The notes: generated by a model from the letters alone, not told the origin. Positions 44,087-53,383 are shown, counted from the stretch's first letter. The stretch: DNA of 53,383 nt from an uncultured Mediterranea sp. (GCA_945641355.1 CALZEQ010000019.1:1-53383); one strand, 5' to 3'. Numbers and translations: made by a program.

Positions 44087-46288
44087 TTATTGTTTCGTAA
44101 ACTCTACGACCCGAGAGTTCATCTGGTTTCCTGTAAATACATCTAATCCGACTTTCATCAGATACTCACCACTGACCACCTTGCCGTCCAGCTCCAACTC
44201 CGACTTCGAGCCGGGCATCAGGTTGATTTCCGTGATTTTGTATCTTGCCTTTGCATCCAGTCCCTGCAGGCATACACGATGCATCGTCTCCGAGAAGCGG
44301 GGGTGTATGTCGTAAGCGAACAAGACTGCAGAGGAGAGGTCCTTTGACACATAGTTCACGGCCATGTGGTTGGTTTCGTAAGGCGATACCAGCCGGTACT
44401 GGTCGCCGTCCATGATGGCGGGATTGAGCCGCCTCCAGTTGCCGATGGCCTCTCTGCAATACTCCAGCTCATCGTCTGACATCTCCTTGAGGCCGATGTC
44501 GAAACCCAGCTTGCACATGGATGCCACATCGGTGCGGAACTTGACGGACGAATCCTTGTTCCAAGAAGTGACATGGGCGCACATGGCCTTGGCGGGGAAG
44601 AACTGGGAGAATCCCCATTGGATGAAGATACGCTCCACGGGGTCGGTATTGTCGGAACACCAGAATTCGGTGAAGTGCTTCAGCGCTTCGTAGTCACAAC
44701 GTCCGCCGCCGCCGGAGCAGAGCATCATCGGGGTGTCGGGATATTTCTCTGCAACGCGTTTCATGACGTTCATCACTCCTCGGGCATGGTCAATGTAGAG
44801 ATTCCCCTGCTGTGTCTTTTCGTAAGGAGAATAGATGTTGGTGATGGGCGAGTTGCAGTCCCATTTGAAAAATGCCATTTCGGGATTTTCAGTCATGATG
44901 TCCTCTACCACCTTGAATACATAATCCTGCACTCGGGGGTTGGCCAGATCCAGTACAAGCTGGTTGCGATAGTAATAGGTCTCCCGGTTAGGCAGGGTAA
45001 TGACCCAGTCGGGATGTTTCTTGAACAGCTCGGATTTCGGATTGATCATTTCCGGCTCAATCCATATGCCGAACTTGACGCCCGCCTGTTCTGCAGCTTT
45101 CACCAGTCCGGGGATGCCGTTTGGCAATTTTGAGCGGTTCACGCCCCAATCTCCCAGTCCTGCCTTATCGCTGTTGCGGGCATTTTCGTCATTGCCAAAC
45201 CAACCGTCGTCGAGCAGGAACAAGTCAACACCCAGTCCTTTTGCCTCCCGCATACATTCTGCCAGCTTCGCCTCATCGAAGTCGAAATAGGTATTCTCCC
45301 AGTTGTTCAGCAAGGTGACACGGCGGCCCATGCCGTCCTTGATCTGGTAGCGGCGGGCCCAGTCATGGAAGTCGCGCGAGGCCTGGCTCCTGCCCGAAAG
45401 CGAGAGGGTAAAGATGAATTCCGGCGTGACAAATTCCGTATTCGCAGCCAGCAGGTAGTCGGAAGCTGCAGGATTGATGCCCGGAAGGACACAGAGCAGG
45501 TGGTTGTTGTCCACCTCCAGGGTGTATCTCCAGTTGCCGGTCCAGGCGATGGTTCCCATCAGTACGGTGCCCTGTTGCTCGTGAACGGACTGGTTGATAC
45601 CGATTTCGAAGAGTGGCTGGCAGAAGAGGTTGGAGCGGGAGCCGAGTTTGGTGTCCACCACCTTCTTGCCGAATCCCAATTCGAGGGTCTTTTCCCGCAT
45701 CTCTTCTGCCCAGTCGCCATGAAACTCTGTGAGATAGTACTTGGGAGCATCCAGATAGAGCATGGTGGAGTTGAAGGCAGTCAGACGGACCGGCTCCTTC
45801 TCGTTATGCGAGATGACCGACCATGTCTTGATGATGTTTTCCTTGCTGTAGGCTACATAGTGCAAATCTACCTTCACGGGATATTGGTCGTCGGCGAGAC
45901 GGATGATGGTCTCTTCGCCACCATCCACGGGATACTTGTCAACGCCTTGGAAATAGAGGTAAGTGGAGCGGCTCCCGTCGGCATGAATCATGTTTAGTGC
46001 TGGCTCAAAATAGTCTTCGTTGCCTGAGCAGGAATACACCTCACGCTGACGTTTTTCCAATGTTCCGTTGTCCGACTTGCAGATAGGCCGGGCTATCCAG
46101 GCCATGTCTGTGGTGTCGTCGAGGTGTTCGCCGAAATAGATTTGATACAGTCTGTTGTCGTCGGCTACTTCCAGAATCAGGTCCAATTTGTCAGTAGAGA
46201 TACGTATGGTCTGCTGCCGTGATGCAGCTGAAGAGAGACAGATACAAGCCATCGACAGGAGGAACGATAAGATATACTTTCTTTTCAT
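44087..46288 (-). CDS. GH36 alpha-galactosidase, PUL 2
   Basis: A 733-residue secreted enzyme beginning at the ATG at 46288 (a clean Sec signal peptide, cleavage near SSAAS); the longer frame crosses the susD stop and is not used. An N-terminal beta-supersandwich domain is followed by the GH36 TIM barrel. It has the DDGWFGND segment, a nucleophile Asp477 in FFKWDCNSPI and an acid/base Asp546 in FWCSDNTDPVER. The CSGGGGRCDYEAL loop is also typical. It releases terminal alpha-galactose from raffinose-type sugars, galactomannan or glycans. It is 19 bases after susD in the PUL 2 transcript. Confidence 0.95.
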   Translation of the reverse strand: MKRKYILSFLLSMACICLSSAASRQQTIRISTDKLDLILEVADDNRLYQIYFGEHLDDTTDMAWIARPICKSDNGTLEKRQREVYSCSGNEDYFEPALNMIHADGSRSTYLYFQGVDKYPVDGGEETIIRLADDQYPVKVDLHYVAYSKENIIKTWSVISHNEKEPVRLTAFNSTMLYLDAPKYYLTEFHGDWAEEMREKTLELGFGKKVVDTKLGSRSNLFCQPLFEIGINQSVHEQQGTVLMGTIAWTGNWRYTLEVDNNHLLCVLPGINPAASDYLLAANTEFVTPEFIFTLSLSGRSQASRDFHDWARRYQIKDGMGRRVTLLNNWENTYFDFDEAKLAECMREAKGLGVDLFLLDDGWFGNDENARNSDKAGLGDWGVNRSKLPNGIPGLVKAAEQAGVKFGIWIEPEMINPKSELFKKHPDWVITLPNRETYYYRNQLVLDLANPRVQDYVFKVVEDIMTENPEMAFFKWDCNSPITNIYSPYEKTQQGNLYIDHARGVMNVMKRVAEKYPDTPMMLCSGGGGRCDYEALKHFTEFWCSDNTDPVERIFIQWGFSQFFPAKAMCAHVTSWNKDSSVKFRTDVASMCKLGFDIGLKEMSDDELEYCREAIGNWRRLNPAIMDGDQYRLVSPYETNHMAVNYVSKDLSSAVLFAYDIHPRFSETMHRVCLQGLDAKARYKITEINLMPGSKSELELDGKVVSGEYLMKVGLDVFTGNQMNSRVVEFTKQ

Positions 46289-46307
46289 ATTCAGTCGAAC
46301 TAAACGG

Positions 46308-47888
46308 TTAGTAATTCGGATTCTGATCCATGGCACCAGTTTCTGTTCTCATATCGCTATTTTGGTTTAACTCTGTTTGAGGAATAGGGAACAGCATGTT
46401 GCTCTCTACAAATGTCCCTGCTGCTACAGAGCGGGCCGCCCATTTGTTTCGCTTGCCTACCAGTTCTTTCCACGTACCGGTACGTATCAAGTCAAATCGA
46501 CGCCAGTTTTCGGCAAATAGCTCTCTCATCCGTTCGTCAAGCATCTCGCTACGGAACTCTTCCTTCGACATGGGTGTCCAGTCCGCTACATGGGCTCTTT
46601 GGCGTACCAGATTGGCATATTGCAGGGCGGAGGTCTGATTGTCGGTCTCGTTCAGACATTCGGCGTAGGAGAGGAGGACGTCGGCATAGCGGATGACCGG
46701 GATGTCCTTGCCGGAGAGCCACATATTGTTGATGTTGAGGCCTGCGTTGGCATCCGTACGGGGGTCCTCGTACTTCTTGATGTGGGGAAGCAGTTCGTCG
46801 TAGTCATCACCCAGTCCTTCCCATACGAGCGTGGAGAGGTCGGGAGTCACACCGTTGTAGGAGAAGTCAGTGCGCAGCGAGGCATCGTAGCGTACGTCGC
46901 CCTCTTCCCACAGTCCGCCTTCTGACCGGGCGGAATAGGCATACTCCGTAGGAACAGCCTTGTCATAGCCGGCAAAACTGCACGCGTCCGAGAACCAGTT
47001 CTGTGCCGCACGGCTGCCTATCTGAAACTGTACCTGGTTGGCGTATCCGCGGGCCGGTGCGAAGGTATGGGCCAAGATGACTTCGTCAGTCGTGCTCTTT
47101 GTGTAGTCATAAAGGTCGGCGAAGTTATCCATCAGGAGATAGTGTCCTCCATCAATGATCTGTCTGTAGGCTTCGGCTGCTTTCTGGAAGTTCCTAAGGC
47201 CGGTGTTCTCCGGAGCACTCATATATGCCTTACCTAACATGGCGTACCCAGCCCATTTGTTTGCTCTGCCAGCCTCATTGTTCTCAGGAGCTTTTGTGGC
47301 ACGGGTGAAGTCGTCCAGGATGAACTGCCATACTTCTGTCTCACTTTTTCTTGAATAATCTCCGTCCCCATCAAGTACGGGGATTCTTCCCCAGAACATG
47401 GCACACTGGTAGCTGAGGATTCCTCGGATGAATGACAGTTCGGCCAGCAGCTGCTCTTCGATACTGCCCGGTTGCGGGTTCTGTTCCATGAGAGGTTTGA
47501 TAAACTTGGCCGTTTCTGCAACGACTCTCATGCGGTTCTCCCACATGGACTTGACTTTATCGTTCTCGGCATTGAGATAACCGCAGTTCCAGTCCCATGC
47601 GGCCGAAGAGGCTGTGCCTTCCTTCAGTGCGTTGAGCGCACCGGTCTGTATCTCGTCGGTACCTATAAGCGTAAGCCAGCAGTTCTCGTCACGATAGTTC
47701 TCTTTCCAGCTGGAGTAGATGGTCTTCACACTGGTCTCGACCAGCTCTACATCGGCTATTACTTGCTCTTGTGTCAGTGCTGTCTCGTTTGTCTGGTCAA
47801 GGAAGTCTGAACAGCTGCTCAGGCTTACTGTCAATCCTATTATAAATGATGTGAAGTTTTTTACTATATATGAATTGTTCATAGTCAT
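46308..47888 (-). CDS. SusD/RagB-family lipoprotein, PUL 2
   Basis: A 526-residue lipoprotein (lipobox LSSC) with SusD features: SDFLDQTNETALTQEQVIADVELVETSVKTIYSSW near the N-terminus, a helical core with LLAELSFIRGILSYQCAMFWGRIPVL, and the C-terminal IPVIRYADVLLSYAECLNETDNQ and RMRELFAENWRRFDLIRTGTW. It would bind the glycan at the cell surface and cover SusC. Either of the first two Met codons could be the start (47888 or 47882). The gap to susC is 26 bases. The GH36 neighbour suggests alpha-galactoside binding. Confidence 0.96.
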   Translation of the reverse strand: MTMNNSYIVKNFTSFIIGLTVSLSSCSDFLDQTNETALTQEQVIADVELVETSVKTIYSSWKENYRDENCWLTLIGTDEIQTGALNALKEGTASSAAWDWNCGYLNAENDKVKSMWENRMRVVAETAKFIKPLMEQNPQPGSIEEQLLAELSFIRGILSYQCAMFWGRIPVLDGDGDYSRKSETEVWQFILDDFTRATKAPENNEAGRANKWAGYAMLGKAYMSAPENTGLRNFQKAAEAYRQIIDGGHYLLMDNFADLYDYTKSTTDEVILAHTFAPARGYANQVQFQIGSRAAQNWFSDACSFAGYDKAVPTEYAYSARSEGGLWEEGDVRYDASLRTDFSYNGVTPDLSTLVWEGLGDDYDELLPHIKKYEDPRTDANAGLNINNMWLSGKDIPVIRYADVLLSYAECLNETDNQTSALQYANLVRQRAHVADWTPMSKEEFRSEMLDERMRELFAENWRRFDLIRTGTWKELVGKRNKWAARSVAAGTFVESNMLFPIPQTELNQNSDMRTETGAMDQNPNY

Positions 47889-47914
47889 AATGATGTAATA
47901 TTAGAGGGTTATTA

Positions 47915-50900
47915 TTAGAAACTTACATTCATGCCTAAGGTGAAAGAGCGGCATGGAGGGTAACCGTAGTCTCCTGTCTCCGGGTCGAATCCCTTGTACT
48001 TGGTGATGCAGAAGAGGTTGTTGGCCGTGGCATATAGCCGTAGCGAACTGAGGTGCAGAGGACTCAAGAACTTACCGGAGAAGTTGTACGACAGGGAAAG
48101 TGTTGACAAGCGGAGATAATCGGCCTTTTGCACGGCAAAGTCACAGTCATAGACACTCCATCCATTATAACTTGACGTATTCGTCACACGGCGGGGGAAT
48201 GTGCCATTCGTGTTGGTGGAAGAGTAGGCATCCAGTAAGTCGGTGCTTGCCTGCGAAAGTCCTACACTGCTGACCAGGTCCTCATAATAAGGAGAAATCT
48301 TCTTTGATCCGAGTGAATAGGTAAATACTGCATTCAGTCTGAAACCTTTGAACGAGAAGTCTGTGTTGAAGCCACCATAAACTTTCGGGTCGGTCTTTCC
48401 TACGACCACTCTGTCTTGTTCGTTGATTTTTTTGTCGCCGTTCTGATCGATCATGAACAGGTCGCCAATGCCTACTGTATGGCCATTCTGGTTGATTCCT
48501 TCCCATTGGTTGCGGCTGGCTTCGGTAGCGATGCCTCCACATCGGAGTGTATAAATGGTGTGTAGACTTTCGTCGAGGAAGATGTTGCCTTCACGGCTGG
48601 TGCCGTTCAGAATTTCTTTCACGTCGCCATACAGTTTGGTCACTTTGTTCTTGTCGTGTGAGATGTTTAGCCCTATGTTCCAAGAGAAGTCTTTGGCAGT
48701 CACGAGCGACGCCTGAATGCTTGCTTCGATACCGTTGTTGGTCACCTGTCCGATGTTTTCCCATGTAGTAGTATATCCGCTGGTGCTGGGCAGTGAGTGC
48801 TGCATGAGCAGGTCGTCATTGACGATGTGGAAATAATCCACGCTAACACTGAGTCTGTTGTTCAGGATGGAAAAATCCACTCCTGCGTTCCATTGCTTCT
48901 GCTTTTCCCAAGTCAGGTTTTTCGTGCCCCGGTTGGTGCTTCCACTGATGCCGGCTACACCTACTGTCGAACCTGCCACTGTGGTGCGGTTGGCTGTCTG
49001 ATAATACCATGTGTTGTAGGCATAGTTTTCGATGTCCTGATTGCCGACGATGCCGAATCCCACGCGCAGTTTCAGTTTGTCCAGCCAATCAGCCCCGCTC
49101 ATGAATTTCTCCTGACGGATATCCCATGCCAAGGAGAAGGATGGCAGAAGTCCCCATTGGTTGCCCTTTGCAAACTTGCTTGACCCGTCGTAGCGTGCGG
49201 TGGCAGTGACGTAGTACTTGTTGGCATAAACGTAGTTGCCACGCACAAGGTAAGAGAGCAGTGTCTGCGTGTAGAAGTCAGAGTCTATTTCTGTGCTCTC
49301 GTATTTGCTGGCTCCTCCCAAATCCTTGTATCCGAGTTCGTCGCTGGCAAAACGCATACCCTGTGCCTTGGTGTAGTCGCCGATGGTCTTTGTGGCCGAT
49401 GTACCTATCAGGGCATTGAGATGGTGCACCTGATTCCAGGTGTGGTCGAAGGTAATGGTGTTGTCCCACTGCCAGTTGTTTCTGTTCCAACGCTCTTGCT
49501 TGGCGCGGGCGTCCCCCCTTGTGGGTGTCTGTGGCTCGTTGCGCACGGATGTGGGAGAGTTGCTGGGCAGATATTCAAACCATTTCTGGTTGCTCAGGTC
49601 AACCGCCAAGGTAGAGCGGAAGTTCAGTCCTTCCATGAACTTGATGTTCAAGTAGTTGGTGCTGGTAATGTGGCTACGCATACGCTGGTATTGCACATCC
49701 TTCATGGTGAAGGGGTTGAACTCGTTGTTGTAGTTCGAGCTCATGGCCTGATAGTACCAGTACTGATGGTTGGCATCGTAGGCGGTTGCCGGATTCTGAT
49801 AAGGAGCATAGTCGAGCATAGGATTGGCAGCGAGCGACTTGGTGAAAACTGCATTGTCGTGCATGTCATCGGTTTGGTATGAAACGTAGGTGCTTGTACC
49901 CACTTTCAGCCAGCTATTTATCTCTGTATCTGCGTTGATGCGGCCGTTATACTTGTTTTGCGACGAGTTTCCAAGAATACCGTTCACACCGCTGTAATTC
50001 AAGGAGAGATAGACGTTGTTTTTGTCTGCTCCTTTCGCGAAGCTGACAGTGTGGTTGTGCTGAACGCCGGTTCGGAGATTCTGGTCAAGCCAGTTGTATG
50101 ATTTCCCTGACCGGTACGTATTCAATTCTTCCTCGCTGAAGGCCAGATTGGTTCCCAACAGGGTATTGTCGATATAAGCTTGGCGATTGGCATCGGGGTT
50201 GCTCATCATGTACCCATTGGCAAAAGCATCTATGCGGAGATCTCCAAGTTGCTGTGCATTCATGGTCGACGGACGGCTGCACACACTGGTCAGGCTCACC
50301 CAACCGTCATACGTTACATAGCCTTCCCCTTTCTTGGCTTTCTTCGTTGTTATCAGCACTACACCGTTGGCTCCTCGGCTACCATAGAGGGCTGTAGCGG
50401 ATGCATCCTTCAGCACCTGAATGTTTTCCACGTCATTGGGGTTTATGGAACTGAATCCTCCAAAGTCGTTTGTCATGACCTGACCGTCCACTACGTAGAT
50501 AGGTTCACTACCCGAGTTGATGGTGTTGATTCCTCGCACTTTGATGCTGGAGTCGTCGGCAGGATTTGCATTCGTATTGATGCTGACTCCGGCCATACGA
50601 CCTTGCAGAGCCTCGTTGACATTGGTGACCGGGCGCTCGGAAAGAGCCTTCGAGTCAATCATTGCGACCGATCCGGTCAGGTCGCTTTTTCTCATGACCG
50701 TACCGACAATCACCACTTCATCAATGACTTGTCCTTCCTCAGAAAGATAGACCTTCATTCCATCAACAGCTTTTACAATTTCTTCTTTCATACCGACATA
50801 GGAGAACTTCAATTCACTGCCATTAGGCACTGAAAGGCTGAACTTGCCGTCCATATTGGTGATGGTACCATTATTCTCATTGCCTACCTCACGAACGGTT

Positions 50901-51022
50901 GCTCCAATTACGGTTTCTCCGTCACTTTTTGAATACACAGTACCTGTAATCTGTTGGGTCTGTGCCATTGTTGCTGTTCCCATAAGGAACAACAGTGTGC
51001 TTAACCATGTTTTGATTTTCAT
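47915..51022 (-). CDS. SusC/RagA TonB-dependent transporter, PUL 2
   Basis: A 1,035-residue outer-membrane transporter. The signal peptide ends near TATMAQT and leads directly to a carboxypeptidase-regulatory-like domain (ITGTVYSKSDGETVIGATVREVG). A TonB box (DEVVIVGTVMRKSDLTGSVAMI) and plug follow, with SusC signatures (GRMAGVSI, VLKDASATALYGSRGANGVVLITTKK), and the barrel ends LGMNVSF. Unlike the PUL 1 transporter it lacks an STN domain, so it cannot signal to a FecR protein, which fits its divergent SusR-like regulator. It imports oligosaccharides with its SusD partner. Confidence 0.97.
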   Translation of the reverse strand: MKIKTWLSTLLFLMGTATMAQTQQITGTVYSKSDGETVIGATVREVGNENNGTITNMDGKFSLSVPNGSELKFSYVGMKEEIVKAVDGMKVYLSEEGQVIDEVVIVGTVMRKSDLTGSVAMIDSKALSERPVTNVNEALQGRMAGVSINTNANPADDSSIKVRGINTINSGSEPIYVVDGQVMTNDFGGFSSINPNDVENIQVLKDASATALYGSRGANGVVLITTKKAKKGEGYVTYDGWVSLTSVCSRPSTMNAQQLGDLRIDAFANGYMMSNPDANRQAYIDNTLLGTNLAFSEEELNTYRSGKSYNWLDQNLRTGVQHNHTVSFAKGADKNNVYLSLNYSGVNGILGNSSQNKYNGRINADTEINSWLKVGTSTYVSYQTDDMHDNAVFTKSLAANPMLDYAPYQNPATAYDANHQYWYYQAMSSNYNNEFNPFTMKDVQYQRMRSHITSTNYLNIKFMEGLNFRSTLAVDLSNQKWFEYLPSNSPTSVRNEPQTPTRGDARAKQERWNRNNWQWDNTITFDHTWNQVHHLNALIGTSATKTIGDYTKAQGMRFASDELGYKDLGGASKYESTEIDSDFYTQTLLSYLVRGNYVYANKYYVTATARYDGSSKFAKGNQWGLLPSFSLAWDIRQEKFMSGADWLDKLKLRVGFGIVGNQDIENYAYNTWYYQTANRTTVAGSTVGVAGISGSTNRGTKNLTWEKQKQWNAGVDFSILNNRLSVSVDYFHIVNDDLLMQHSLPSTSGYTTTWENIGQVTNNGIEASIQASLVTAKDFSWNIGLNISHDKNKVTKLYGDVKEILNGTSREGNIFLDESLHTIYTLRCGGIATEASRNQWEGINQNGHTVGIGDLFMIDQNGDKKINEQDRVVVGKTDPKVYGGFNTDFSFKGFRLNAVFTYSLGSKKISPYYEDLVSSVGLSQASTDLLDAYSSTNTNGTFPRRVTNTSSYNGWSVYDCDFAVQKADYLRLSTLSLSYNFSGKFLSPLHLSSLRLYATANNLFCITKYKGFDPETGDYGYPPCRSFTLGMNVSF

Positions 51023-51471
51023 CTTTACTTTTAATTAGATTAATGTTAATGATAAACTTTCCTTCATGTAATCCTGAACAATCTTTCTACCTCTCCCAAA
51101 AACTAAAACCTAAAGTTAACTGACCGGATCCTCTAAACAATCTATCTATCGTATAACCAAGCTTGTCATCGAATGATGTCGCAAAGTTAGGCCGCTCGGA
51201 AAATACTTGGCCATCAAATTAGACGTCAAGTAGATATTAATTAAGTGTATTAATCCACAATCGGCTGTTATATAGTTAGTTGTAGTCTTATCCAATGAGC
51301 GGTAAAGTAGCTTTCAATGATAACAATATGATGGGAAAAGTTTAAAAATAACGGGAAAGAACTTGGCCGTTTGAATGATAAATACTAATTTTACGCATGA
51401 ATATTCATATAGGTGGTAAGGTTGCGCTTCCATATGTATGAAACCTTAACAGATACTATAAACAACTCGTT
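51023..51471. promoter_or_regulatory. 449-bp divergent control region of PUL 2
   Basis: The AT-rich gap between susC and the SusR-like gene has no coding frame I can support. It holds the susC -7 element at 51182-51189, and on the plus strand a weak match (TAATTTTA) near 51390 for the regulator gene. Binding sites for the regulator are expected here but I cannot define them. Confidence 0.4.
51182..51189 (-). promoter_or_regulatory. -7 element for PUL 2 susC
   Basis: On the minus strand this reads TAACTTTG, matching TAnnTTTG. It would give a leader of about 160 bases. No -33 box is found at the usual distance, which suggests activator dependence. Confidence 0.45.
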
Positions 51472-53118
51472 ATGAAACCAAGAAAACTTTTTTGTAGACT
51501 GACCGCAAAATGCATCGTTTGTATCTCGTTGTTCATAGCAGCATCGTGTTCCAATTCGAGGGAAAGCTGCTTTGAAGAACTCGACAAAGCTGTAGAAGAA
51601 AGAAATATGTATATGCAAAAGAAGGAGGCCAATATCGCTAACCTGCAACGTCAGATTACACCCAATATCAGTTTAGAGGCAAACTATCATATTTGCAATA
51701 GAATATTCGAAGAATATCTGGCTTATAAGGCCGACTCTGCACAAAAATACCTAAGCATTACATCGGATATCGCAAGACGCATCGGCAACAGGGAGTATAT
51801 CAATGATACGGAAATCAACCGGTCAGCTTTACTCTCTACATCGGGTGTCTTCGACAAAGCTGAAGCCATCCTGAAAGGGTTGGACAAGCGTACGTTTACC
51901 AACGGCAATTACAGGAACTATTACGAAAGCTACCGTTGGCTGTATATTACATGGAATGCTTACTTGCGCGTCAAGGAAAACCTTGCGGAATATCAAGACA
52001 AGGTTATGGCATATAATGATTCGATGCTGACCGTTGTGCCACAGACTGACGTAGAGTATCACTATTGGCTCGGAGAGCACTATTGGAACACCAAGGAATA
52101 TGCAAAGGCCGAAGAACAATATCGAATCGGTATAAACAAAATGTCCCCTCTCTCGCGCAGATATGCCAGCATTACCTGCTCCATGGCCTACGTCTGCCAT
52201 GAACAGCACAAAATGGAAGAGTTTGAGAAATATATGATTCTTGCGGCCATCGCCGACCAGAAAATCCCGCTGAAAGAGAACCTCGCCATGCAGGAACTGG
52301 CAGAATATCTTGCGCAGAAAAATGACATAGTCCGGGCTAACAGGTATCTGCTCTGTTCACTGGAAGATGCCATCTTCTACAACAACAGACTGAGGCTGAC
52401 ACAAATTGCCAGAAAATTTCCTGGCGTTGTCGTGAAATATCAGACGCATGAGGATAATGTACAGCAGATTCAGACGTTGATTATTACTATTGTGTGTCTG
52501 CTTGCCGTTCTCCTGTTAGTTTTCGCGTGGTATATCCTGCACCAAAACAGAATTCTCAAGGCGCAGAGAAAGATACGAATCAAACTGAACGATGATTTGA
52601 AAAGGCTGAATGAAGAGTTGCAATCTGCCAACCTGCAGCTGAAACGAACCAACCATATCAGGGAGCAGTATGTGTCGTTGTTTATCGAACTGTGTGCTGC
52701 ATACATTGACAAATACAACAAGTTTATCGTCAATGTTGAAAGAAAAGTCAAGGCTCGCCAGACGGACGATATATTGTCTGTTTTGCATCAAAACAGAATG
52801 AAAGACGCTGATACCAAAGAATTCTTTTTGTACTTCGACAAAGCGTTTCTTACCCTTTATCCTACTTTCATTGACGAATTCAACAAACTGTTGTCTCCAG
52901 ACAAACAGATAGAGCCAAAGAAAGGAGAGCTTCTGACGAACGAACTCAGGTTGATGGCACTCATCCGTTTAGGGGTCAAAGATATACAGAAGATATCCAC
53001 GCTGTTGTTCTATACACCACAGACGATATACAATTACCGTTCGGCAATGAAAAACCGGGCAATAGACAAGGATAATTTTGACCGGAATGTAGAAACACTT
53101 TGTAATCTCCTTTCTTGA
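51472..53118 (+). CDS. Membrane-spanning SusR-like PUL regulator (DUF6377-like), PUL 2
   Basis: A 548-residue protein. The N-terminal signal ends at a lipobox-like AASC, and residues about 40-325 form TPR-like helices in the periplasm. One transmembrane segment lies at about 334-353 (TLIITIVCLLAVLLLVFAWYIL is in two parts). A coiled coil follows (about 360-395), and then a cytoplasmic domain whose end has a helix-turn-helix-like segment: ELRLMALIRLGVKDIQKIS, then TPQTIYNYRSAMKNR. No kinase domain is present, so it is not a hybrid two-component system. It matches the SusR-type layout in which periplasmic oligosaccharide triggers DNA binding. It is divergent from susCD/GH36, its likely target. 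Confidence 0.85.
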   Translation: MKPRKLFCRLTAKCIVCISLFIAASCSNSRESCFEELDKAVEERNMYMQKKEANIANLQRQITPNISLEANYHICNRIFEEYLAYKADSAQKYLSITSDIARRIGNREYINDTEINRSALLSTSGVFDKAEAILKGLDKRTFTNGNYRNYYESYRWLYITWNAYLRVKENLAEYQDKVMAYNDSMLTVVPQTDVEYHYWLGEHYWNTKEYAKAEEQYRIGINKMSPLSRRYASITCSMAYVCHEQHKMEEFEKYMILAAIADQKIPLKENLAMQELAEYLAQKNDIVRANRYLLCSLEDAIFYNNRLRLTQIARKFPGVVVKYQTHEDNVQQIQTLIITIVCLLAVLLLVFAWYILHQNRILKAQRKIRIKLNDDLKRLNEELQSANLQLKRTNHIREQYVSLFIELCAAYIDKYNKFIVNVERKVKARQTDDILSVLHQNRMKDADTKEFFLYFDKAFLTLYPTFIDEFNKLLSPDKQIEPKKGELLTNELRLMALIRLGVKDIQKISTLLFYTPQTIYNYRSAMKNRAIDKDNFDRNVETLCNLLS

Positions 53119-53166
53119 TTGGATACAACCACTGTTAAGGATGGCAGAATGACGACGCTGCAAAAA

Positions 53167-53201
53167 CAAAGCGTGGAACTTACCCTTCCACGCTTTGTTT
53201 T
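53167..53201 (+). terminator. Terminator after the regulator gene (copy 2 of the repeated hairpin)
   Basis: A 31-base hairpin (53167-53197) identical in stem and loop to 42550-42580, followed by four T. It lies 48 bases after the regulator stop. Confidence 0.85.
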
Positions 53202-53290
53202 CAAAACCATCTGGCTGGCCATGATGATACTGGCCGGCGGCACTCCTGCCGAGGTAGCGGAGTCTCTGCAGAGACTGCCTGGGATAACTC

Positions 53291-53329
53291 TATTTTCCAT
53301 CTGAAAGATTCAACACAAATTATTTACTA
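53291..53329 (+). repeat. 39-bp repeat block at the right edge (copy 2)
   Basis: Matches the block upstream of the GH105 gene at 37 of 39 positions. It is 33 bases before a possible ATG at 53362 (M-Y-K-K-L-C-I), perhaps the start of the next gene. Confidence 0.8.
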
Positions 53330-53361
53330 CCCGTTGGCGGAATTAAATTGATAAAAGATTT

Positions 53362-53383
53362 ATGTATAAAAAGTTGTGCATAT
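53362..53383 (+). CDS. Possible start of the next gene (cut by the window edge)
   Basis: An ATG at 53362 opens MYKKLCI, which resembles the beginning of a signal peptide. It follows the 39-bp block in the same way that the GH105 gene follows its copy. Only seven codons are visible, so this is a suggestion. Confidence 0.3.

Noticed and set aside
53119..53304. 61-codon frame after the SusR-like gene
   Set aside because: It is translated through the terminator hairpin and the repeat block; no start signal or protein likeness is visible.

Overview
The window looks like chromosomal DNA of a gut Bacteroides or close relative (Bacteroidaceae). The evidence is two SusC/SusD pairs, several surface or periplasmic glycoside hydrolases with lipobox or Sec signal peptides, an ECF-sigma/FecR pair, a membrane-spanning SusR-like regulator, Bacteroides-type promoters (TTTG near -33, TAnnTTTG near -7) and tRNA genes without an encoded CCA. 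The species cannot be settled by eye.

Layout. 1-7.8 kb is mostly housekeeping: the tail of an unknown protein, an atypical RecQ-like helicase, a GNAT acetyltransferase, tRNA-Ser(CGA), a small outer-membrane beta-barrel protein, PriA, and a cupin-type AraC regulator. 8.0-15.6 kb is a plus-strand operon of a GH2 lipoprotein, an MFS sugar porter and a cytosolic DUF5107-like/TPR fusion. It is divergent from the AraC gene and has no SusC/SusD, so it looks like a non-Sus route for a small sugar. 15.7-26.9 kb is a minus-strand polysaccharide utilization locus (PUL 1): ECF sigma, FecR anti-sigma, STN-containing SusC, SusD, GH92 alpha-mannosidase and GH2 enzyme, suggesting a mannose-bearing (perhaps host) glycan. 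27.2-30.2 kb holds an AAA-ATPase/PD-(D/E)XK protein and a secreted metallophosphoesterase, divergently arranged around a long inverted repeat. 30.4-37.3 kb is a tripartite RND efflux operon (membrane fusion protein, pump, outer-membrane channel) divergent from an AraC regulator. 37.4-42.5 kb carries a GH20 beta-hexosaminidase lipoprotein, tRNA-Arg(CCT) and 2-oxoacid:ferredoxin oxidoreductase korAB. 42.7-53.1 kb has a GH105-like lipoprotein, then PUL 2 (GH36 alpha-galactosidase, SusD, SusC) facing a divergent SusR-like regulator.

How the genes may work together. PUL 1 can bind and import mannosylated oligosaccharides through SusCD, with GH92 and GH2 trimming them; the trans-envelope ECF/FecR/STN-SusC relay would switch it on. 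PUL 2 would import and cut alpha-galactosides under the membrane-spanning regulator. The GH2/MFS/DUF5107 operon would release a sugar outside, import it by proton symport and handle it in the cytosol.

The signals I find most worth following are the SusCD-less operon with its DUF5107-TPR fusion and leader hairpin; a two-part repeat (identical 31-bp hairpin plus a 39-bp near-identical block) found both before the GH105 gene and at the right edge of the window; the large inverted repeat near 29.1 kb; short tandem repeats inside the efflux and kor operons; and direct repeats spaced 21 bp between the efflux operon and its AraC gene. I found no CRISPR array, rRNA, intact insertion sequence or phage module.
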